From: Neurospora crassa OR74A
Taxonomy: Eukaryota; Ascomycota; Sordariomycetes; Sordariales; Sordariaceae
Assembly: GCF_000182925.2 (NCBI RefSeq)
Contig: NC_026506.1
Span: 868,001 to 932,000, forward strand
Length of the DNA: 64,000 nucleotides
Direction of reading: 5' to 3'
Below are positions 46,422 to 57,499 of this stretch, piece by piece. A program made the position numbers and the translations under genes. The notes under the pieces are model-generated. The model worked only from the letters and a program-made list of their open reading frames with translations, did no database searches and was not told the DNA's origin. Positions within the stretch are counted from its first letter, which is position 1. Every line of letters begins with the position of its first letter.

Positions 46422-48422
46422 TCATCGACCCTGGGCCCACCGCTCGACCTTAGTCCCCTTCTCCTGCGCCAGTGACCTCGCAACCGCTCTCAGCCTTTCC
46501 GCCTCATGCCGAACTTCTATAATCGGCTTCCCTAAATCCTCAGCCAAGTCCTCATAGTCCAAATCAGACACTTTGGGCCCAATCTTTCGTAGCTCGTCTA
46601 ACAGCCACATTTTCTTTACGTCCGACCATATAGGATAGTTAGGCTTGGACATCGACCCTATATTCGAGACCCTTGGCTGACTCGACGACGTCGTTGACAC
46701 GCGTGACCCGGGTTGCTGCTGGTGACTTGTGGGTACCGATCTCACCGGTGCGACTACCCCGGATGAACGTGGCATTACTATAGACCTTGTTGCCTTTTGC
46801 CGTAGTTCGTCCAAGGGTCGCGACTGTGACCTCATGCGTTGTGTAGATAGGACGAATGCATCGTACTTGGCCGCACTTTTCGCAAGCTCAGCTTCGCGGG
46901 CTGCCTGACGAGCTCTCTTGATTGCCTGGTCCCGAGCAAACTTGGCTTCATTTAGTTCATGTGGCGCTTGTTGCAGTGTTCTGTCCCAGGAACCGAGGAA
47001 CTTTTTGAAAAGTTGCCTGTCTTCTCTCTTCTTCTTGAGCCCATGCTCGTACTCGATGTCCTCATCGTCCTCATCGTCGGCAACATCGGGTGCCAGTCGT
47101 GTCTCTAGACGCGTAATCCAATCGGTAATACGAAGGAGATAGTCAACCGTGCTACTGGTAAACATGCCAGATTGGGGAAAGCCACCCTCGTCAATGTCGT
47201 TGTGTCCTCGACCCACTTCCCCAAGACAGTACGCACTCGACAACGCCAAAATCAACATGGGGATGCCGTATTCGAATAAGTCTTGCCTTAATGACTGTCG
47301 AGTGACGCTATTTGGGGCCAGATGTTGCTCACACACGGAAACAATGTCCTGAATTGCCTCTATACTCTTGCTTCTCCATTTCACTACGCCTCGTAGATAC
47401 TCGTTCTGCTTTGTAATGGAGGCCGCTCGGGAAGCTCGATCAGATAGCATTGTCAGCTCATGAAGGTGTTTGCAAAGGTTCTTGATCTCCGACGTAGCCG
47501 TCGGGTTTCGAACGTTGTCCCGGAAGGGTTGTACGACAGTCTTGGCCCAATCTTTGCCGAGATCTGTCCAGCCAGGGCCCATCATGATCTTTCGCAACGA
47601 CCTAATGCTACTGCCTCGTATTTTCACGCGGGCTGAGTTGTTGACACTTTCTGGATTTTCGAAAAGCAGTGGATATATAGCCGGAGTAGAACGTGGCTTG
47701 GGTGGGACACGAAGGAGTCGATCGTCGGCCTCATTCTCCTTGTCTGGCTGCTCTTCATCTTCATCCACGGCCCGTACATTGTCGCCCTCCCTTTCCTCGT
47801 AGTCGTCTTCTTGGTTTGGTTCTGGCTGGGCTGAGGCGGGCAATTGATTCTTTGGTCGCTTCCAAACCTCATCCAGTGATGGAAACTCATCATCCGAATC
47901 ACTATCTGATCCTTGTATCGGCATTTGCGCTCCGATCTTGATGGCGTCTGTGTCTCTTTCCCGAGTAGGTTGTGCCTCTGCCGGACTCAATGTATCTCTG
48001 GCTAGAGCTTGTATCTGGTCTAAAGCGTGCTGAGATAGATGTGTCTTGGAAGCTGGCTGATCTTGCGCCATGACCGGCAGCGGATGTTTTCTCGGTCTTC
48101 CTCTGCCGCGCTTTGCGCCATTCGTGACAGGTTGCGGCTCGGTATGAGAAAGAGGAGGGTCGCGCGACTTTGTACCTCTGAACGAGTTGACCACCTCAAG
48201 GACCTGTGTATCGTCATCTTGGCCGGAATCGTCATCTGGCTTAGCTTCCTCCGCCTTGCGCTTCTTGGACGAAGGGATGTATTCGAGCGAGTTTCGGACC
48301 CTCTTTGTAGGTCGGTGTGTTGGGCCGGTGAACATGTTTTGAACTCGTTTGTGGTTCAGGGTGGCTTCATCGTCAGAGACCTGAGTGCGATCCTCGCTTT
48401 GCGTATGCCGGGCGGCGACCAT
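46422..48422 (-). CDS. Nuclear AT-hook protein of unknown function
   Basis: One exon, 666 residues, ATG 48422 to TGA 46422. I do not recognise the family. The N-terminal third is polar and acidic with a basic nuclear-localisation-like stretch (SSKKRKAEEAK, about residues 51-61) and a classical AT-hook, KRGRGRPRKHP (about 105-114), which binds the minor groove of AT-rich DNA. The middle is helical, with conserved-looking blocks such as GPGWTDLGKDWAKTVVQPFR and QSLRQDLFEYGIPMLILALS. The C-terminal 60 residues (WSDVKKMWLLDELRKIGPKV, then DLDYEDLAEDLGKPIIEV) resemble a Myb/SANT-type three-helix domain. A chromatin or DNA-repair role is likely by inference only. A DEDDEDIEYE acidic run lies before a Lys-rich helix. 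Confidence 0.78.
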   Translation of the reverse strand: MVAARHTQSEDRTQVSDDEATLNHKRVQNMFTGPTHRPTKRVRNSLEYIPSSKKRKAEEAKPDDDSGQDDDTQVLEVVNSFRGTKSRDPPLSHTEPQPVTNGAKRGRGRPRKHPLPVMAQDQPASKTHLSQHALDQIQALARDTLSPAEAQPTRERDTDAIKIGAQMPIQGSDSDSDDEFPSLDEVWKRPKNQLPASAQPEPNQEDDYEEREGDNVRAVDEDEEQPDKENEADDRLLRVPPKPRSTPAIYPLLFENPESVNNSARVKIRGSSIRSLRKIMMGPGWTDLGKDWAKTVVQPFRDNVRNPTATSEIKNLCKHLHELTMLSDRASRAASITKQNEYLRGVVKWRSKSIEAIQDIVSVCEQHLAPNSVTRQSLRQDLFEYGIPMLILALSSAYCLGEVGRGHNDIDEGGFPQSGMFTSSTVDYLLRITDWITRLETRLAPDVADDEDDEDIEYEHGLKKKREDRQLFKKFLGSWDRTLQQAPHELNEAKFARDQAIKRARQAAREAELAKSAAKYDAFVLSTQRMRSQSRPLDELRQKATRSIVMPRSSGVVAPVRSVPTSHQQQPGSRVSTTSSSQPRVSNIGSMSKPNYPIWSDVKKMWLLDELRKIGPKVSDLDYEDLAEDLGKPIIEVRHEAERLRAVARSLAQEKGTKVERWAQGR

Positions 48423-50169
48423 TGCCCCTGTGTTGTGGTGTGGCTCCCGTCGTGGCAGTCCTCGACGCGCGAAGCTTGAGATGGAAGAAGAAAACGCGCT
48501 TCGGGCAGCTCCGTCCTGTCTCTGTCAGTTTGGTGGGTTAGATCTAGTGTACAGTAGCGGGTGTAGCTAGTAAGATGAGGGTTCTGTATATGGGACTAGG
48601 TACATAGCCTCCAACTAAGCCACCCAGAAACCTTCAGTGGCTGCGCGCTACACTACCTGTACCTATCTACACTATAGCTCTCCCCACAGCGGCCCGGGGT
48701 CCAGTGCTTAAGGTTGGTGGGGGCGGGTAAGAGGTGGGGACTACATGCGGAAGGTGCCGGCAACCTTACCTATCGAAAACCACAAACCTCCCTTCCAGAG
48801 CATGTGAGAGAGAGTGCCGCCGCCGATGTCAGGCCCGGGACGAAGGACGGAGACTTGTAAAGACCCAAAACTCGAATGAAGCAATTACACGATGGCAACC
48901 AGGGGGGTTTGAGCTGGCACCGACACTAGGTATGTACACTACCCGGACAGTCTGGTCAAGTTTGTAACGTGTTCCCATTCGCAGCGTCTACACTGAACCA
49001 GGATGGACTCGAATCGTCCGAGTCCTTCAGTCTTGAAACACCGCTGTTTACCTACCTATCTTTTCTGTGCTGTCAAGCTCTGTGTATCCTCCTACCTCCT
49101 ACCAATAACTCCCGTCACACAGGTTGAAAGTAACGGGGTTGACTAAAATGACCAAGAAATGATTGCTGTGGAACTTGTGCGTGCTTTTGTTACATACTGC
49201 CCTCGTCCTGCGTCCTGCCGTGAATCAGTGTAGCAATCGGTCGTACAGCTGCTCTGAGATTGCTCCCTCATGACCCCATGGAGACGGACACCTTGATGGC
49301 CCGCCGATTCTTCAACGGTTTTTTAAGTCTACTATCTACTAGATGCCGCTGCAAGTCCCGCTGGCCCGTTGCTGCCGGGTCCAATCATGCCCGTCTGAAT
49401 CGCTGTAACGGACTGAACAGATGTATGGCCAATCAATGAGAGGCTCCGGGCGGCTGTCCGCTGCCATCATCGTCATCGGAACGGGTCCCGTCGCGGTCGT
49501 CGTCATGGCCCCACTTCTACATAGTCTCCTTAACAGCGTAGCACCGCCGCCGCCAAGTGCCCAGCAAGATCCGTAACTTTCTGGCTTTTTCCCTCTGTTC
49601 ACCATTGATTGATATCTTCCCCAACTTCGTTCCAACTGTCTCGCGATCGGGCAACCACCATCCGGACTAAAACAACAAGGGTATTTCCACCTCCTCGTTT
49701 GAAATCGCCGCTGTCTCCTCCGAATTGCCAAAGGATACTACAGGCCCTGGATCCTACGACACGGCTGTGGCGCATATCACACTCGTAGCGTAGTGTAGTG
49801 TCGATCCGCAAAGCCGGGGGGAAAAAGAGGGAAGAAAAAAAAAACACATCGGACCACTATCGCTTGCAGCGGGGAGCTGGCAGAGCTTGTGACGGATCGA
49901 CACCGGGCGATATCACTGCACTTTCACTGAATCTCTTCCTTATTGCCCAGTATTCTCCGAGCGTCCTTCCTCTTCTGTCTGCAGCGGCAAGATTCAACGA
50001 GGGAAAGCGCGCCAAGCCCAGTCTCACATCCAACAGCATCTTCTTGGCCCAAACACAGCCTCAGCTTCCAACCCGTCAGCTTTTTCTTTGATAAAAACAA
50101 CCCACCCACCCCAGACAGAGTATCTCGCAGATCATCCGCAGCCGACCCTGGTGTAAACTTTCGAAAATA
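48423..50169. other. Divergent promoter region
   Basis: About 1.75 kb between the AT-hook gene (-) and the MAM3-like gene (+), which are transcribed away from each other. No further gene is supported. From about 49,800 the sequence is A- and C-rich and likely forms the leader of the MAM3-like mRNA. Confidence 0.65.
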
Positions 50170-52704
50170 ATGTCGATAGCCCCCCGAACGGCACAACATT
50201 TTCGTGGTGCCTCCTCCCGTTCCAATGGCTTGCTAGCAGCACGCTCGCTGACGGTCGGCCTTTCTCGCGCCCTGTTTATGGGCATTTCCACCGTCACGGC
50301 TGCACCGATACATCTAGGCATTCTCGAACATGGAGCTTCCGAGGAGCCAGAAGAGGGCGGCGCCAGCCTTTGGGTCCTCTATCTGGTCTCAGCTGTTTTG
50401 GTCCTCGTTGGAGGAGCCTTTGCCGGCTTGACGATAGCGTATGTTTATTGATCCTCGCCATCTTCCTCTATCAAGTACACAGAGCTGACACAGACGCCTA
50501 GTCTGATGGGCCAAGATGGCATCTATCTTCAAGTACTCGCGAGAGACCGGACCGAACCACAACAAAAGAACGCGAAGCGAGTGTACGATCTACTACAGCG
50601 TGGCAAACATTGGGTTCTAGTCACCCTGCTATTGTCCAATGTCATTGTCAACGAAACACTTCCCGTTGTTTTGGACCGTTGCCTCGGCGGTGGCGTTGCC
50701 GCTGTCATCGGCTCTACTGTCTTGATCGGTACGTTTGCTTCTACATAAACCTAATGCTGCTCGTCTAATATCTTGGTTCCAGTCATCTTCGGTGAGGTCA
50801 TTCCTCAGTCGCTATGCGTTCGATACGGCCTTCCGATCGGTGGCTACATGGCCAAACCTGTCCTCCTACTCATGTATTTGACCGCCCCCGTCTCGTACCC
50901 GATTGCAAAGCTTCTCGACAAGCTTCTTGGCGAAGACCATGGAACAGTCTACAAGAAGAGCGGTCTCAAGACGTTGGTCACCCTACACAAGAACCTCGGC
51001 GATGTTTCAGAACGCCTCAACCAGGATGAAGTCACCATCATCAGTGCGGTACTCGACTTGAAGGAAAAACCGGTCGCCAGTGTCATGACTCCCATGGAGG
51101 ACGTCTTTGTCATGGCAGAGGACACCGTTCTGGATGAGAAAACTATGGATATGATATTGTCAGCCGGCTACTCGAGAATCCCCATCCATGAAACCGGAAA
51201 CCCCACCAATTTTGTCGGCATGTTGCTCGTCAAGATCCTCATCACTTACGACCCCGAAGACTGCAAGAGGGTCAAGGACTTCCCCTTGGCCACTCTTCCC
51301 GAGACCCGTCCTGAAACCAGCTGTTTGGATATTGTCAACTTCTTCCAAGAGGGCAAGTCCCACATGGTTCTTGTTTCCGAATGTCCCGGAGAAGATCATG
51401 GTGCCATCGGTGTGGTTACCCTTGAGGACGTTATCGAGGAATTGATTGGAGAGTAAGTCTTGGCTTTACCTTTGCTTAGTTGAAAGTGGGAAATTTTCTG
51501 ACCGCACTTCAGGGAAATCATTGATGAATCGGATGTCTACATCGACGTCCACAAGGCCATTCGCCGGTTGACTCCTGCACCCAAGGCCAGAATCACACGT
51601 CGTGTCTCTGAGGATGTGCTTGGTAAAACCATGAGCAGGAGTCATGATGATGCCGCCGGTTCGAGCAAGACAAACGGTGTTGATATTCCACCGTCAAAGA
51701 TTGTTGAGCCGCTTACCGGTGCGGGCAGCACTGTCTCAGAAGCGGCCCATCTCATCAACGAGCGGGATCCCAAGCAGACTACTTTCATGATGCGGAGAAG
51801 CTCTACTGGGGTCGATGGCCAGACGGTGAACACCACGGTCCCGATTCGCACCAATCTCGAAGAACTGAGGCAGCACTTGAAACACCTAGGACCCTCCAAC
51901 CCGGCTATTAACCCCAAGAGCACTCGCTCAACTACAGTAAAGATCAAACCTGGGATTGCGGGACACCTCTCCCAAGCACGTGCTGCATCAATTGCCGACT
52001 CGAGCGCTGTTGCCGAGACTTCCTACGAAGATGATGAAACCACTAGCCTCCTAAGACCTCAACAATCGACCGCAAAGGACGGTATCCAAGCTCTGACGCA
52101 GAGCTACGGTGGTGTTAGCCCCGCTACCGCACAGCTCATCTCTCCAGCAGAGAGTGCTGTCACGGCAGTACCTATTGATATGGACAACTCGGGCGGTAAT
52201 CAAGATACAGTCGACAAGTCAACACAGACGCCCACGAGGCAGCAAGTGAATGCGGCCACGGATACGGCCAGCGGGCTGTCTGACCATGGATCGAACCGCA
52301 GTAGCGATAGTGTCGCCAGCATTCGCGACAGCGGCCCCTTGCCCCATAGACGTGGAATTGTTCGCAGTGGAAGTATAACGGAGAACATCATTGAGACACG
52401 AGGTGTCAGGAAGGTGGTTTTGGAAACCAACAGCTCTAACGACGAGGAGGAATACGCCATTACTGCAACCTCGCCTGACGACGGCCGTGGCGCCAAGGTG
52501 ACTGTGTCGATAGCCACGCCATCCGCCAGGTCGGAGACAGGTGACGAGACTCAGGGTCTTTTGCCGCTTACGACGGGCGATGAAGGGCACCAGTCCGGAG
52601 ATAAGGAGAGTGAATCCGCCAAAACTAATGGTGGCGGACAGAGCAGTAGTCAAGGGAAGAAGAATAAGAGCAAAAAGAAGAAGCGCAAGGGTGGCAAATC
52701 TTAG
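50170..52704 (+). CDS. MAM3: CNNM/CorC-family membrane protein, MAM3-like
   Basis: Model: exons 50170-50438, 50502-50728, 50783-51452 and 51513-52704, 785 residues. It has the order expected for CNNM/Mam3: a leader helix, then the DUF21 transmembrane domain ([20 protein letters not shown], with [17 protein letters not shown] split by the first intron, then [20 protein letters not shown] and [16 protein letters not shown]), a linker, and a CBS pair (about residues 265-385: [43 protein letters not shown]). The tail of about 390 residues is Ser/Thr-rich and ends in a strongly basic Lys/Arg cluster. Family role: yeast Mam3 sits in the vacuolar membrane and affects manganese and other metal handling, while animal CNNMs act on magnesium efflux. 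The ion here is unknown. The introns are 63, 54 and 60 bp. Confidence 0.92.
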
Positions 52705-53622
52705 GTGGATGGGCTACTTGAGCTGATTCCTTCGGAGAATATGGAATAGTGTGAGGTACCTATAGAAACAAACGAAGAGGGTTTTTCTCAGGATTATGTC
52801 TGGGGATAACGAGGACAATGGGTATAAGAAAAGGGAAGGATCAGCGAAATGGGCCAGGAAACGAATGAGAAGAGCGATGCCGGTCAGATGAAGCATTATG
52901 TTGTATTTTTGAGGTACAGACAATAACTGAGGATCAGGTTTCTCTTACTCCTTGTCTTTCGTTGGTGTCAGTGGCATGGAGTTTTAGCATCAAGCATGAA
53001 TATTTCGGGCTGTTGCCTCTCACGGTGTTTCGTTTTAGGATCACAGGTTATCAGTATCACGACTAGGTACACACAGTATCATCACTTTGGCTTCTCAATG
53101 ATACATTTCTGGATGGAAAAACCGGCGGAGTAAAGGGGCATATTAGGTTCATACGGACACCCGTGGACGCCTGACAGCTCATCATCAACTGGTCATTCCT
53201 CCTATCCTGATTATTGTTTACTTTGGCACCGCCGCACTGCAGCATCACGGCATCGGTGCCGCCGCCGGACAGCTCCCTCCCGTCGGTCCCGTTGTAGCAC
53301 AAGCTAGTACATAACTGAACGATGTGGAGAAAAGCTCCGCTGACGTCAACACCGTATTTCCAATCAAGTGGGGTCAATCCTTACCCGCTGTCAGGGAGTT
53401 GTCTAGAGCCCCTCACCGTCCCCAACGCTCACGGCAATAAGCGCTCCGATGATGGTGTTTTCAGTACAGTAGCACCACTAGAATAGCTTCATGCCTCCTT
53501 CCGTACAAGTAAATCGACACCACTGCATCCCCCCCCGCACGGCACTTTTCTACAGCAGATTCTCTTCTCTTCCACGTCACTTGCTCTTTGGAAGCTGAGA
53601 AATTTGTGAGAGAAAAAAACTC
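52705..53622. other. Intergenic region upstream of the glyoxalase I gene
   Basis: 3' flank of the MAM3-like gene and promoter of the glyoxalase gene. No gene supported. Confidence 0.7.
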
Positions 53623-54967
53623 ATGAACTCAACAACGCGTGCGGCACAGAGATTGAAGCTTTTTTCTAGTGCTTTGTTTAATCACAAGAAGACGACATTG
53701 TTTAGACCTGGTGAGTTCAAGATGAATGAATCTTCACATAAGGAGACTGGCTTGGAAGCTGACTTGGATGCGTATTATCAACAACAACAGCTTTCACAAG
53801 ATCGTTTGCAAACATGGCGGCTACTACCGATGTCCAGAACTACAAGTTCAACCACTCCATGTAAGTTTGGTAATTCTGAGCAATATCATCGAGGAGAAAA
53901 CAAGGAGCGATATGCTGATACCGAAACAACAGGATCCGGGTCAAGGACCCTAAGGAGTCGGGTACGTTTGACAACAACAGCCTGTGTCTACCCTCCAGCG
54001 AGACACATCACTAACAATCCAACCAGTCAAATTCTACGAATTCCTCGGCATGTCCCTCCTCAAGAAACTCTCCTTCCCCGAAGCCAAGTTCGACCTCTAC
54101 TTCCTCGGCTACGACGCTCCCGGTGCCGTCTCCGCCGGCGCCAACCTCTGGGACCGCGAGGGTTTGATTGAGCTAACCCACAACTACGGCACCGAGTCCG
54201 ACCCCAACTACAAGATCAACAACGGCAACGTCGAACCCCACCGCGGCTTCGGCCACACCTGCATCTCCGTCGACAACCTCCAGGCCGCGTGCCAGCGCCT
54301 CGAGGACGCGGGTTACAAGTTCCAGAAGAAGTTGAGCGATGGGCGCATGAAGCACATTGCTTTTGCCCTGGACCCGGATGGATACTGGGTGGAGATTATT
54401 GGTCGCAAGCCGGTGGAGGAGACGGAGGGCGTCAAGGAGACGGACCTGAAGACGTACAGGATGAACCATACCATGTTGAGGGTCAAGGATGGGGAGAAGA
54501 GTCTCAAGTTTTACCAGGAGGTTATGGGTATGAAGCTGGTGAGGACGCATGAGGCCAAGGAGGCCGGGTTTAACCTTTATTTCCTTGGGTATGGAGATGA
54601 GAAGCAGAACACGGCGGATCGCGAGGGACTGTTGGAGTTGACGTGGAACTATGGCACCGAGAAGGATGAGAACTTTTCGTACCATAACGGCAATGATCAG
54701 CCTCAAGGGTTTGGTCATATTTGTGAGTTTTCCTTTTTCTTTTTTCTTGACAGGAAGATGGGAATGGGATGAGTTGCTAACGATGAAACAGGCGTGTCGG
54801 TTGATAACATCGAGGCTGCTTGCGAGCGTCTGGAGGGTCTCAAGGTCAACTGGAAGAAGAGACTGACGGATGGTCGCATGAAGAACGTTGCGTTCGTTCT
54901 TGATCCTGATAACTACTGGATTGAGTTGGTCCAGAATGAGCGTTTCACTGGCCAGGCTAACTTCTAA
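53623..54967 (+). CDS. GLO1: Glyoxalase I (lactoylglutathione lyase), two-domain, with a probable mitochondrial leader
   Basis: The cytosolic form starts at ATG 53814 (exons 53814-53860, 53933-53961, 54027-54722 and 54792-54967, 315 residues). An upstream exon, 53623-53710, ends in GTGAGT and splices in frame to 53791 (CTGAC branch, AACAG acceptor), giving a 352-residue form. The two VOC/glyoxalase domains are clear, each with the order FYEFLG or FYQEVMGM, YFLGY, DREGLIELTHNYG or DREGLLELTWNYG, GFGHICVSVDN-type strand, DGRMK and the terminal DPDxYWxE metal ligand. The tandem arrangement matches yeast Glo1. Role: converts the methylglyoxal-glutathione adduct to S-lactoylglutathione, with a divalent metal. 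The extra leader is basic, without acids and rich in Ser and Leu, as in mitochondrial presequences, so both a mitochondrial and a cytosolic form are expected. Confidence 0.92.
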
Positions 54968-56961
54968 GCCGAGCTGGATGTGGTAAGGTGTTGCAGTTGG
55001 TGATAGACTAGATGTGGAATATACCAAGTCCTGCAATTTCAGACTTTGTGCTCTGTTCACAGCTGTTATCTTACATGCAATGCTGTGTGTCTTCTTTTCC
55101 CCTTCAATCTACATGGTTTCGTTTTCGAAGTTCTCATTGAACACCCTTCTGAGTTCCCTCACCACTGACCCCGAGAGTTCGGATGAGAGACGCCGCGTAT
55201 ACTCTATTTACACGTCAGCTCACCCATAACATGAGCTTCCTTGGCCACGACGAGCACTACGTCCTGTTGTGGCTTATAAGCCCTCTTCCCCCAATCGATA
55301 ATGAGTGCTTCTCTTTTCACCATAAGTTGTGCGGCATGAGAAACTAAGCAGTCATCAACCCTACTTCAATCCCTTCTCAGTCTTGAAAAGTTCCATCTGT
55401 CCAAATACTCACCCCAATCCCTAGTCACTTCCAACCACCTTTTATCAGTTATTAAACCCAAACATGACGCTCTCAGCCATCACACCTCCTCCCTCCTTGG
55501 GAATCACATCACCAGCCATTTCCTTCCAAATACTCATCCCCAAACCCCTCTCTCAGAAGAACATCTTACCCTCTTGCGAGTACTTTCTTCCTACGACGTC
55601 GTAAACTACCCGAACCCTATACTTTCAACCATTACTAACAAACATCCAACAACTGCTCCGGGTGGAATCGGAAACGCCTTGCTGGGCACCAACTACCATA
55701 CACCCAACAAACACTTTGCCCGCACCAATTTCCCCTCAACCGTCTAGTATAGGCGACCGTCTAGTAATAGGCGACCGTCGTTCGTTTCGAACTACCTTAC
55801 CTACTACCACGGTGCCCCTCGCCCTCGCCCTCGCCTCAGCTCCCCCTAACCGCCGCTCTCACCAAATGCCTTCTTTTTTTTTTTTTTTTCCATCTCATCT
55901 TCGGCATGCTGGCCACGACGTTACCTAACATTGTCAACGCCTCCCTCATCGCTCGCGAACGCCCACGAAACGAGGTATCGCTATCGATGAGAAGTTTGTT
56001 CGTGACGATGACACCCTTATATCGGGATATGAGTTTGGTTACCTAGGCTGTGACATGGTGATCTTGTCCTGGGTTTGGGTGAGAGGAGGGGAGTATGGCT
56101 GATCAGGAGGGGTCTTTTGATGGGTAGTGTACCTAACCTACCTAGCTTCGTGATGATGGGATGGATGGGTATGGTAGAATCAAAGTGGTTGCTTTGCGCA
56201 TCTATTGGCACTATGTTGGTGATGGATACCCTTGTTTGTGATATCGGTGATGATGATGTTGCTGTGACTACATAGTCGCCTTTAGGTAGATTACTTCGTA
56301 TGTCTTGCTTACTTGTGTATCAGATTGAGATATCAGCACGAGGGGAAAGAAAAAGCAAGTTGGGGTCGTTATATGTAAAACGCTCGTTGCGCAGTTGCTG
56401 TATTCAATAAGATCATATTGATTTGGCTTGCGAGAAGACTTGGGAAGTTACGTGACTTGTGATGGAAGAGTGAAATGATACGCTCGCTCAACTTTTCTGA
56501 AGCTGGTAGGTAGGTAGGTAATTTCGGTGATCTTGTTTAGACCCAACATTCAAAGACATATTTCTTTCTTGTTTCCTCTTTGGCTTGTGTATCTACGTTC
56601 AACTTGACACCGAGTCCCCTTGGGTTTTCTTTCATCAGGAGTGAACTGACGATGAGTTTGGAGATATGCTTTTGTGGAACTTTTGTGTAGTGTTTGTTAT
56701 TGATTGTTGGAAAAGGGCCTGGTACTTCGTATGGTCCAGGATCGATCCAGGCATTTCGAGACGTATGCATCCTAATATGCCTATATTATCCCTTCCCGTT
56801 CTTCTCCTCACCCCATCCATTCATCCCTTTGCCCCTTCCCTACTACCCTTATCAACCTAATCCTCAACCCCCCCTTCTCTCTCTTTTCCCTTCTCCTCCT
56901 CCTCATTCACCTCTTCTCATCTTTCACATCCCAACCCCCTTCCCCCTTACATACTTCCCCC
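54968..56961. other. Intergenic region between convergent genes
   Basis: 3' flanks of the glyoxalase (+) and the cysteine-rich protein (-) genes. Open frames are short, and the best (55014-55229) lies inside the expected 3' untranslated region. The pyrimidine-rich stretch 56,800-56,965 is the 3' side of the minus-strand gene. Confidence 0.6.
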
Positions 56962-57240
56962 TTACTTCCCCTGCCCCCCACCAGCACTCGCCGCCGCCGC
57001 ATTCTCAGTAGTAACAATCCAAGGCACGTACTTCTGCTCCTTCAGGTACGGATCGTCCTTGCGGCCCTCGGGATTCGGTTCCGTCGCCCGGCTCTGGCAA
57101 TCGTCGCACTTGTTTTCAACCGAAAAGAGAGACTGCTCGCCGCCGGCGCCGTAGCATTTGGTGCCGAAGTCCTGGCAGGGGTCGTAGCGGTAGAAACCCT
57201 TGTGGCCGCACGCGTAGAGGCAGAACCATTGGGTGCACAT
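56962..57240 (-). CDS. Small cysteine-rich protein, 92 residues
   Basis: One exon from ATG 57240 (MCTQWFCLYACGHKGFYRYD). Seven cysteines at residues 2, 7, 11, 22, 29, 45 and 48, with His13, form a spacing (C-x4-C-x3-C-G-H, then C-x6-C and C-x2-C) that suggests one or two zinc-binding clusters. No signal peptide is visible, so a cytosolic or nuclear location is more likely than secretion. The tail is polar and ends in an Ala/Gly-rich stretch. Third positions are GC-rich, which supports it as a real gene. Similar short proteins occur in other Sordariomycetes, but I know of no assigned function. Confidence 0.75.
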   Translation of the reverse strand: MCTQWFCLYACGHKGFYRYDPCQDFGTKCYGAGGEQSLFSVENKCDDCQSRATEPNPEGRKDDPYLKEQKYVPWIVTTENAAAASAGGGQGK

Positions 57241-57474
57241 TTTGGAAAGTTGAAAAGGGGGTTGTGGACTTGTGGTGGTTGGAAGCTGGGAGAGGATTAG
57301 TTTGAGTTTTTTTTGTGAGAGGGTTTTGGTAAGGAGCTTTGGAAGGGGTCGAGTTATAATTGATCTGAAAAAAGGGATGGAGAAGGTTGAGGAGGTGGTT
57401 GGAATGATGATGTGAGAGTGGTGAAGGGGACCTCTTTTCTTTACGTGCTGTTCACTGATCGAGTGGAAAATGGC

Positions 57475-57499
57475 TTTTTTTTTTTTTTTTTTTTTTTTT
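57475..57499. repeat. T25 homopolymer
   Basis: Twenty-five consecutive T upstream of the cysteine-rich protein gene. Confidence 0.9.
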
